Assembly (NCBI GenBank): GCA_046152925.1
Contig: JBJXFX010000082.1
Span: forward strand, 1 to 13,116
Direction of reading: 5' to 3'
Length of the DNA: 13,116 bases
Source of the DNA: CAMAUF01 sp046152925
GTDB taxonomy: Bacteria; Chloroflexota; Dehalococcoidia; Tepidiformales; Tepidiformaceae
Positions 7,395-12,510 of the stretch are shown here, one piece after another (the stretch's first letter is position 1; every line of letters begins with the position of its first letter). A program made the position numbers and the translations under genes. The notes below the pieces were generated by a model. It was not told the DNA's origin and searched no databases. It saw nothing but the letters and a program-made list of their open reading frames with translations.

Positions 7395-8207
7395 GTGGAC
7401 ACACTTACCCTCCGCCATCCGCCCTCGCAGCCAAGCCTCCAGCCAATCGTCAAGTGGCCGGGTGGCAAGCGTTGGATACTGCCGCACATTGAGCCGCTGT
7501 GGGACCGTCATCGCGGCAGTCGGCTCGTGGAGCCAATGGCTGGCGGCCTCGCGGTAGCGCTCGGCCTCGCGCCGGATCACGCCACTCTCAACGACATCAA
7601 TCCGCATCTCATCAACCTCTACAGGCAGGTTCGCGATGGCCTGACCCTGGATCGCCGAATGGAGAACGACGAGGCTTTCTACTACGCAGCGCGCGCCGAA
7701 TTTAACGCTCGTACCCGGTCAGGCGACTTCGCAAGTCCCGAGTCGGCGCAGCTGTTCTACTATCTTAACCGTACTGGCTACAACGGACTGTGCAGATTCA
7801 ATAGCAAGGGCGAGTACAACGTGCCGTTCGGCCAGTACAGCAAAATCACGTACGGGCGAGACCTAGATTGTCACGCGAGGATGTTCGCCCGCTGGGAGTT
7901 CACGTGTGGGGATTTCGCGGCAATCACGCTCAGTCCAGGCGACTTTGTCTATGCCGACCCTCCTTACGACGTAGAGTTCACCAAGTACTCTCAGAACGAC
8001 TTCGTTTGGGATGATCAGGTCCGACTGGCCCACTGGTTGGCCTCCCACGATGGTCCGGTGGCGCTGTCAAACCAAGCGACTCCGCGGATACTCGACCTCT
8101 ACGAGCGTCTTGGGTTCGCCATTCGCCTTCTCGCCGGCCCCCGCCGCATTAGCTGCACTGGTGATCGTGATCCCGCTCGCGAAGTTCTGGCTACTCGGGG
8201 GCTGTGA
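7395..8207 (+). CDS. Dam-family (D12 class) DNA adenine-N6 methyltransferase
   Basis: The 270-aa protein carries the ordered motifs of the D12 class: KWPGGKRW at 20-27 and EPMAGGLAVAL at 46-56 for AdoMet binding, LNDINPHLINLY near 75, RTGYNGLCRFN with GEYNVPFGQY, and the catalytic DPPY at 188-191. Family members such as Dam and M.DpnIIA methylate the adenine of GATC, but specificity cannot be read with confidence here. It is followed after 3 nt by a small nuclease gene, which suggests the protective half of a restriction-modification system rather than an orphan methylase. Four sampled 60-base lines average about 57% GC, against about 67-75% in dcd and ruvB, suggesting horizontal acquisition between these two core genes. 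Confidence 0.92.
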   Translation: MDTLTLRHPPSQPSLQPIVKWPGGKRWILPHIEPLWDRHRGSRLVEPMAGGLAVALGLAPDHATLNDINPHLINLYRQVRDGLTLDRRMENDEAFYYAARAEFNARTRSGDFASPESAQLFYYLNRTGYNGLCRFNSKGEYNVPFGQYSKITYGRDLDCHARMFARWEFTCGDFAAITLSPGDFVYADPPYDVEFTKYSQNDFVWDDQVRLAHWLASHDGPVALSNQATPRILDLYERLGFAIRLLAGPRRISCTGDRDPAREVLATRGL

Positions 8208-8210
8208 GAC

Positions 8211-8636
8211 GTGCCAGATCGGGCGAACAGGCAGAGGACTGGCCGGGTCTTTGAGGAAATGCTCCTCGCTGCCCTGCGCTCGGGCGGATACGAAGTCACC
8301 TCGCAAGTGCATATCGGTTCCCGCCTCGGCGGCACGCGCCACATCGTTGATTACGTGGTGAAGGACACCGCTGCGCGGACGATCCTCATTTCGGTGAAGT
8401 GGCAACAAGTGAGCGGGACCGCTGAGCAGAAAGTGCCGTTCGAGGCGATTTGCCTCGCCGACGCGCTTGCGAACGACCCACGCTACTCTGCTGCGTTCCT
8501 TGTCCTCGGTGGACCAGGGTGGCGGCTTCGCGATTTCTACGTCTCAGGGGGCCTGGAGCCCTGGCTCAACGCCCCTGGCGTCGCCATCCTCACTTTGGAG
8601 ACGTTCATCGGCCGCGCCAATATGAGGCAGCTCTAA
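8211..8636 (+). CDS. Predicted PD-(D/E)XK-like restriction endonuclease
   Basis: This is a 141-aa protein. An N-terminal helix (GRVFEEMLLAALRSGGYEV, with E15/E16) leads to HIVDYVV with D47, then LISVKWQ with K63 and Q65, then GTAEQKVPFEAI with E72, K74 and E78. The order helix-acid, D, xxK, Q fits a PD-(D/E)XK nuclease core. The usual acidic residue two before the lysine is S61, so the metal-binding acid must be supplied elsewhere, perhaps by E72 or E78, or activity may be altered. The GTAEQK-type tail resembles a small nuclease family annotated as PD-(D/E)XK superfamily, which I recall as PDDEXK_11; this is memory, not a search. The GTG start, 3 nt after the methylase stop, indicates translational coupling. 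The likely role is cleavage of DNA lacking the partner's methylation. Confidence 0.72.
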   Translation: MPDRANRQRTGRVFEEMLLAALRSGGYEVTSQVHIGSRLGGTRHIVDYVVKDTAARTILISVKWQQVSGTAEQKVPFEAICLADALANDPRYSAAFLVLGGPGWRLRDFYVSGGLEPWLNAPGVAILTLETFIGRANMRQL

Positions 8637-8655
8637 CCCCAGAACATCCGTGCGG

Positions 8656-8661
8656 TATACT
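8656..8661 (+). promoter_or_regulatory. -10 element of ruvB (leaderless type)
   Basis: CGGTATACT contains TATACT, one base from the TATAAT consensus, and ends exactly 6 nt before ATG 8668. A GTG at 8650 would extend RuvB by six residues but would place this box inside the gene, so ATG 8668 is chosen. No -35 box is obvious; the upstream sequence is the tail of the nuclease gene. Confidence 0.6.
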
Positions 8662-8667
8662 CACCCG

Positions 8668-9726
8668 ATGGACGACGCGCCCCGGTTCGTTTCGCCCAGC
8701 CTCCAGGATGAAGAGTCCGAAGACGACTCTGGCCTCCGTCCGAAGGCGCTCGAAGAGTTCCCCGGACAGGAGCGCGTCAAAGAGAACCTCCTGATCGCCA
8801 TCGAAGCCGCCAAACAACGCGGCGACGCCCTCGACCACGTCCTTTTCTATGGGCCGCCTGGCCTCGGCAAGACCACGCTCGCGAACATCGTCGCGCGCGA
8901 AATGGGCGTCTCCATCCGCACGACGAGCGGACCCGCGATCGAACGCCCCGGCGACCTCGCCGCCATCCTCACCAACCTCAAGGCCGGCGATATCCTCTTC
9001 ATCGACGAGGTCCATCGCCTGGCGCGCCAGGTCGAGGAGATCCTCTACCCCGCCATGGAGGATTACGCGCTCGACCTCGTGATCGGCAAGGGGCCAGGCG
9101 CCCGATCCGTGCGCCTCTCGATGCCCCACTTCACGGTCGTCGGCGCGACGACCCGCTACGCGATGATGAGCGCCCCGCTGCGCGACCGCTTCGGCTCCGT
9201 CTTCCGCCTCGACTTCTACGACGTGCCGACACTCCTCCAGATCGTCCAGCGCTCCGCCCGGATCCTCGGGGTCGAAATCCCGCACGATGCCGCGCACGAA
9301 GTCGCCGCCCGCTCCCGCGGGACGCCGCGCATCGCGAACCGCATCCTCCGGCGCGTGCGCGATTACGCTCAGGTCCGAGCCGGTGGCCCGGTCACCCTCC
9401 CGGCGACCCGCAAGGCGCTCGCCCTGCTCGACATCGACGACCTCGGACTCGACGAGACCGACCGTAAGGTGCTCCTCGCGATCATCGAGAAGTTCAGTGG
9501 CGGGCCGGTAGGCCTCGAAACGATCGCGGCGTCGGTCGGCGAAGAGTCCGACACGATCATGGATGTCTACGAGCCCTTTCTCTTGCAACTCGGCTTCCTC
9601 CAGCGCACGCCGCGGGGCCGGGTTGCGACACCGGGCGCGTACCGTCACCTTGGCATCGCGCTGCCGGCCCATCCCGGCGACCACACGCAACGCCCGTTGT
9701 TCGCGATCGAGGAGGCCCAGCCATGA
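8668..9726 (+). CDS. ruvB: Holliday junction branch migration DNA helicase RuvB
   Basis: RuvB is the hexameric AAA+ motor that, with RuvA, drives branch migration of Holliday junctions before RuvC cleavage. The 352-aa protein has a short acidic N-terminal tail, LRPKALEEFPGQ at 23-34, Walker A GPPGLGKTT (G62 to T70, with K68), TSGPAIERPGDL, Walker B DEVHR at 113-117, the ATTR sensor segment, and the arginine-finger stretch APLRDRFG. The lid (RGTPRIANRILRRVRD) and the C-terminal winged helix (SVGEESDTIMDVYEPFLL and the RGRVAT stretch) follow. No ruvA or ruvC is in the window, so the gene is detached from the common ruvCAB cluster on this side. It overlaps the next gene by ATGA. Confidence 0.98.
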   Translation: MDDAPRFVSPSLQDEESEDDSGLRPKALEEFPGQERVKENLLIAIEAAKQRGDALDHVLFYGPPGLGKTTLANIVAREMGVSIRTTSGPAIERPGDLAAILTNLKAGDILFIDEVHRLARQVEEILYPAMEDYALDLVIGKGPGARSVRLSMPHFTVVGATTRYAMMSAPLRDRFGSVFRLDFYDVPTLLQIVQRSARILGVEIPHDAAHEVAARSRGTPRIANRILRRVRDYAQVRAGGPVTLPATRKALALLDIDDLGLDETDRKVLLAIIEKFSGGPVGLETIAASVGEESDTIMDVYEPFLLQLGFLQRTPRGRVATPGAYRHLGIALPAHPGDHTQRPLFAIEEAQP

Positions 9727-10343
9727 CCCGGAACGTCGCCGTCGTGTTGTTCGAGCTCGCCGAGGAGCTCGATTTCGTTGGCCCCTGGGAGGTGTTTAGC
9801 ACCGTCAATTATGTCGAACAGGGCGCGACCAACGTGTTCTCCGTCTCGGAGCAGGGCGGCACGGTCCGCTGTGCCAACGGCCTGCGTGTCGCGGTCGACC
9901 ACAGTTTGGCGACCTGCCCGGCGCCGGACATCATCGTGGTCCCCGGCGGCCGGATGGACGCGCTCGTCAACAGCCCGGCGATGGTCGCCTGGTTGAAGAG
10001 CGCGAGCGCCAAAGCGGAGCTGACGAGTTCGGTCTGCACCGGAGCGTTCGGGCTCGCCGCGGCCGGGCTGCTCGAAGGCAAGACGGCCACAACCTGGTTC
10101 GGCTCCCGGGCGATCCTTGCCAAGGCACACCCGGCGGTGACCGTCGTCGCCGAACGGTGGGTCGACCAATGGCCGGTGATCACGGCGCAGGGCGTTTCGG
10201 CAGGGATCGACATGGCGCTGTACGTCGTGGGCCGGCTCTGGTCGCCCGTCACGGCGCGCAAGGTCCAGCAACTCATCGAGTACTTCCCCGCCCCGCCATA
10301 CCAGGACGTCCCGATGAGCGAGGCCCTATTCGCCGCTGGGTAA
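9723..10343 (+). CDS. DJ-1/PfpI family protein, isonitrile hydratase (InhA)-like
   Basis: The 206-aa protein is a class I glutamine amidotransferase-like fold of the DJ-1/PfpI superfamily. The nucleophile elbow is SSVCTGAFGLAAAGLL with C105. VVPGGRMDAL and the later QGVSAGIDMAL match the pattern of Pseudomonas isonitrile hydratase, and D17 in EELDFVGPWEVF sits where InhA has its essential Asp17. A glyoxalase or chaperone-like activity is the other option for this superfamily, and so is a bare sensor domain, since the same fold forms the N-terminus of some AraC-type regulators; no helix-turn-helix is present here. Its ATG overlaps the ruvB stop (ATGA), so it is probably co-transcribed and translationally coupled with ruvB. 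That pairing has no obvious functional logic. Confidence 0.85.
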   Translation: MTRNVAVVLFELAEELDFVGPWEVFSTVNYVEQGATNVFSVSEQGGTVRCANGLRVAVDHSLATCPAPDIIVVPGGRMDALVNSPAMVAWLKSASAKAELTSSVCTGAFGLAAAGLLEGKTATTWFGSRAILAKAHPAVTVVAERWVDQWPVITAQGVSAGIDMALYVVGRLWSPVTARKVQQLIEYFPAPPYQDVPMSEALFAAG

Positions 10344-10355
10344 CGCCTCGACCTC

Positions 10356-10465
10356 CGCTGATCGCGAGCCAGCGCCGCATCAGAGCCCGGAACGACAGTG
10401 ACGGGGCCGTTCACGAGGCAACATCAACTCGGCGACCTGGCCCGTGCCGCCCGTCGCGATCAGCG
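10356..10465. repeat. Tandem structured repeat, unit 1
   Basis: The unit is closed by a perfect 12-bp inverted repeat, CGCTGATCGCGA (10356-10367) with TCGCGATCAGCG (10454-10465). Inside, a 33-bp core (10377-10409) is identical in all three units. An inner helix can form between ACGGGGCC (10401-10408) and GGCCCGT (10439-10445), with one bulged G, capped by CGAG (10414-10417) with CTCG (10428-10431). It starts 12 bp after the DJ-1-like stop codon. Strand and molecule (RNA or DNA element) are unknown. Confidence 0.75.
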
Positions 10466-10575
10466 TTGATCGCGAACCAGCAACGCATCAGAGCCCGGAA
10501 CGACAGTGACGGGGCCGCGCATGAGGCAACATCAACTCAGCGACCTGGCCCGTGACGAACCGGCCCGATCAGCGC
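10463..10575. repeat. Tandem structured repeat, unit 2
   Basis: The closing stem is GCGTTGATCG (10463-10472) with CGATCAGCGC (10566-10575), 10 pairs including one G-T wobble. The core is 10485-10517, 108 bp after the core of unit 1. The inner helix ACGGGGCC (10509-10516) with GGCCCGT (10547-10553) is kept. The cap is TGAG (10522-10525) with CTCA (10536-10539), a C-G to T-A compensatory change relative to unit 1. Confidence 0.75.
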
Positions 10576-10690
10576 CGCGCACGAGCCAGCGACGCATCAG
10601 AGCCCGGAACGACAGTGACGGGGCCGTGCCTGAGTCAGCAGCCGGTCAGCGAGCTGCCCCGTGGCGGGCCGTCACAGCCGGCTCCGATCC
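10576..10690. repeat. Tandem structured repeat, unit 3 (most diverged)
   Basis: The core is 10594-10626, 109 bp after that of unit 2. The inner helix is now perfect, ACGGGGC (10618-10624) with GCCCCGT (10656-10662). The cap is reduced to TGA with TCA, or CTGA with TCAG. No long closing stem is clear; GAGCC (10584-10588) with GGCTC (10679-10683) is the best candidate, so the right boundary is approximate. From here to the downstream -10 box I see only a short GCCCG-ATG-CGGGC hairpin (10720-10732). Confidence 0.65.
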
Positions 10691-10731
10691 AGCACGAACC
10701 GCCGCCAGTCGTCGCCGTCGCCCGATGCGGG

Positions 10732-10737
10732 CATACT
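10732..10737 (+). promoter_or_regulatory. Putative -10 element of the crotonase-family gene
   Basis: CATACT (from GGGCATACTTG) lies 28 nt before ATG 10766 and overlaps by one base a small hairpin at 10720-10732. This would give a normal leader with a Shine-Dalgarno site, unlike the leaderless genes here. If it is used, the upstream tandem repeats are not in this gene's mRNA. Confidence 0.35.
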
Positions 10738-10753
10738 TGCTCCACTTTGAGGC

Positions 10754-10758
10754 AGGAG
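10754..10758 (+). promoter_or_regulatory. Shine-Dalgarno site of the crotonase-family gene
   Basis: AGGAG sits 7 nt before ATG 10766, which favours that codon over the GTG at 10763 (4 nt). It is the only strong Shine-Dalgarno sequence found in front of any gene in the window. Confidence 0.7.
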
Positions 10759-10765
10759 CACCGTG

Positions 10766-11653
10766 ATGGCTTATCCACAATACGAGAACATCCTCGTCGA
10801 ACCGCTGGCCGACCCCGAAGGCGTCGTCCAACTCACCCTCAATCGCCCCCAGGCGCTCAACGCCCTCTCCGCTGGGCTGCTCGATGACCTGTTCGACGCC
10901 GTCGAGCGCTTCGACGACGACCCGCGCGGCTACATCCTCCTCATCCGCGGCGCTGGACGCGCCTTCTGCGCTGGCTACGACCTCGTTGGCCGCCAAACCG
11001 TGGAGCCCGGCTCGCCCGGCGACATGATGCGCGAACAGAGCGTCGGGCGCTCGCGCCGGATCATGCTGAGCACGGTCGACAAATACCTGCGGCTCTTCAA
11101 CCTGCGCAAGCCGACAATCGCGATGGTCCATGGGCATTGCATCTCCGGCGGGACCGAACTCGCCTCCATGTGCGACTTCCTGATCTGCACCGAGACAGCG
11201 AAGTTCGGCCACCTCGCCGGCCGTCACATGGGCACCCTCCGGACGCTTTCGCTGATGCCGTGGACGGTCGGCTACAAGCGGGCGAAGGAGTTCTTCATGA
11301 CCGGCGAGATGATCGACGGGACGACCGCGGCCGACTGGGGCTTCGCCAACCGCGCTGTGCCCGAGGACGAACTGGAAGCGGCTACGCTCCACCTCTGCCG
11401 GAAGATGCTCCGCATCCCCCTGGAGGTGAACTCGCTGCACAAGCACTCGGTGAACCGCTGGATGGAGATCCAAGGGCTCCAGCCGGCAATCCATTCGGCG
11501 GCGGAGTTCGATGTCTATACCGGGTTCATCGATGGCCGCCCCGGCTTCCGTGAACGCGTTGAAAAGGATGGCCTGCGCGAGGCGCTCAAGTGGCGCGACC
11601 GCGAGTGGGCCGGCACCTCCCTCTGGGACCACCCGGCGGGGAAGCAGGCGTAG
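10766..11653 (+). CDS. Enoyl-CoA hydratase/isomerase (crotonase) family protein, second catalytic Glu missing
   Basis: This 295-aa crotonase-fold protein probably acts on an acyl-CoA thioester. LTLNRPQALNALS opens the domain. The oxyanion-hole segments are GAGRAFCAGYDL and HGHCISGGTELASMCDF. E131 in the latter aligns with rat mitochondrial hydratase E144. Twenty residues on, where E164 is expected, FGHLAG has A151. Without that glutamate, standard hydration is doubtful; isomerase, hydrolase or other crotonase chemistry is possible. The insert between the two oxyanion segments (VEPGSPGDMMREQSVGRSR and on) and the long C-terminal tail after residue 240 recall crotonase-family members annotated generically as enoyl-CoA hydratase. 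No other fatty-acid gene is adjacent, so the substrate is unknown. It converges with the channel gene. Confidence 0.88.
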   Translation: MAYPQYENILVEPLADPEGVVQLTLNRPQALNALSAGLLDDLFDAVERFDDDPRGYILLIRGAGRAFCAGYDLVGRQTVEPGSPGDMMREQSVGRSRRIMLSTVDKYLRLFNLRKPTIAMVHGHCISGGTELASMCDFLICTETAKFGHLAGRHMGTLRTLSLMPWTVGYKRAKEFFMTGEMIDGTTAADWGFANRAVPEDELEAATLHLCRKMLRIPLEVNSLHKHSVNRWMEIQGLQPAIHSAAEFDVYTGFIDGRPGFRERVEKDGLREALKWRDREWAGTSLWDHPAGKQA

Positions 11654-11697
11654 CGAGGCCGACCACCGGTTGCCGCAGCTCACGGCGAGGCCCGCTA
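11651..11697. terminator. Hairpin spanning both convergent stop codons
   Basis: TAGCGAGGCC (11651-11660) can pair with GGCCCGCTA (11689-11697) as a 9-bp stem with one bulged A around a 28-nt loop. The stem contains the TAG of the crotonase gene and, on the other strand, the TAG of the channel gene. It could end transcription from both sides, but the loop is large and no T-run is present. Confidence 0.3.
11657..11695. repeat. Direct repeat copy A: relic of the DUF169 3' end
   Basis: This 39-bp stretch matches 12472-12510 at 34 of 39 positions, with 28 of 30 in the part starting CCGGTTGCCG. In the other copy it encodes the last residues of the DUF169 protein (AGLAVSYGNR plus stop). Here the minus strand still reads AGLAVSCGNR but runs on into W, so it is a non-functional tail fragment. 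It abuts the channel stop codon. Confidence 0.75.
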
Positions 11698-12471
11698 TGG
11701 CCGCTTCGGTGGCTCCTCCCGAGGTGCCGAGTCGCCAACGAGCTCGGTCTGCGGAGCGCCGCGCGCGACCTGTTCACGAAGCAGTCGCACTTCCACCTCA
11801 AGCTGCTCGAGCTTGAGGAGCACAGGATTGACCTGCTCATCCTTCGACTCACGGACCATTATCGCCGCGATCGCCGCCGTCACGGCCGAGAGCGCGGCGA
11901 TCCCGACGAACATGACGATCGCGGCGATCACCCTTCCGGCCGGCGTGGTTGGGTAGTAGTCGCCGTAGCCCACGGTGGTCACCGTCGTGAGGGCCCACCA
12001 CATCCCATCGAGCGGCCGTTCAATGTTGGCGTCGCCGCGCCGTCGTTCGATCAGCCACATCAGCGTCCCAGCGGTCACCACCGTCCCGGCCACGACGGCG
12101 AGTGCCGTGCGCGTGCCGCGACCATCGAGCAGTTCGCGCACTACCCGGCCATTGAGACCAACCACCGCCAGCACGCGCGCCGCGCGGAGCAGGCGGAGCG
12201 GCCGGGCGAAGGGCAGCACGACGAGGACCACCTCGACCCAGTGGCGCCGCAGGTAACGCAGCCGGTCGGGCGCAAAGACGAGCTTGACCGCGAGGACGCC
12301 GGCGAACGTCACCCAAATCGCGATGTCGGCGGCGTCCAAGACGCGGTGGGCTGGCCCCGGGAGGTCCATCACCAGCGGGAGCAAGAGGATCGGGATCAAC
12401 GCAAGCGCGAGCACCGTGAGGACCGGGCCGGTGACGCGCTCGACCTGTTCGAGGCGAGCCTGGCTTTGCAC
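11695..12471 (-). CDS. Voltage-sensor-type potassium channel
   Basis: This 258-aa membrane protein is predicted to have six transmembrane segments, at roughly 17-35, 44-66, 78-88, 90-104, 121-141 and 181-205. The fourth carries arginines at every third position (R90, R93, R96, R99), the hallmark of a voltage-sensor S4. The pore loop contains WWALTTVTTVGYGDYYP, with the K+ selectivity filter TTVGYGD at 165-171. The cytoplasmic C-terminus has a short heptad-like coiled coil (about 208-232) that probably helps tetramer assembly. It should pass K+ across the inner membrane as a tetramer. The GTG start lies 6 nt after the DUF169 stop, so the two genes form a minus-strand operon with probable translational coupling. 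No ligand-binding RCK domain is present. Confidence 0.92.
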   Translation of the reverse strand: MQSQARLEQVERVTGPVLTVLALALIPILLLPLVMDLPGPAHRVLDAADIAIWVTFAGVLAVKLVFAPDRLRYLRRHWVEVVLVVLPFARPLRLLRAARVLAVVGLNGRVVRELLDGRGTRTALAVVAGTVVTAGTLMWLIERRRGDANIERPLDGMWWALTTVTTVGYGDYYPTTPAGRVIAAIVMFVGIAALSAVTAAIAAIMVRESKDEQVNPVLLKLEQLEVEVRLLREQVARGAPQTELVGDSAPREEPPKRP

Positions 12472-12510
12472 GGCGGTCTACCGGTTGCCGTAGCTCACGG
12501 CCAGGCCCGC
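12472..12510. repeat. Direct repeat copy B: genuine DUF169 3' end
   Basis: This is the partner of 11657-11695, 815 bp away in the same orientation. It contains the last ten DUF169 codons, the stop codon and part of the 6-nt spacer to the channel gene. The two copies bracket the channel coding sequence almost exactly. Confidence 0.75.

Noticed and set aside
8605..9690. A 361-codon minus-strand frame opposite ruvB.
   Set aside because: The sense strand encodes complete RuvB motifs; the antisense product has low-complexity composition and no family features.
10377..10626. The three 33-bp identical cores as a CRISPR array.
   Set aside because: The intervals of about 75 bp between cores are themselves similar to each other, so they are not unique spacers, and no cas genes are present.
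10157..10887. Plus-strand frames through the tandem repeats that give a repeated peptide (RIRARNDSDGA).
   Set aside because: The period changes from 108 to 109 bp, so the peptide shifts frame at unit 3. There is no start signal, and the divergence preserves base pairing rather than codons.
10646..11683. A 345-codon minus-strand frame opposite the crotonase gene.
   Set aside because: It is a shadow of the sense gene. Its first few residues (SCGNRW) are only the relic of the DUF169 tail described as direct repeat copy A.
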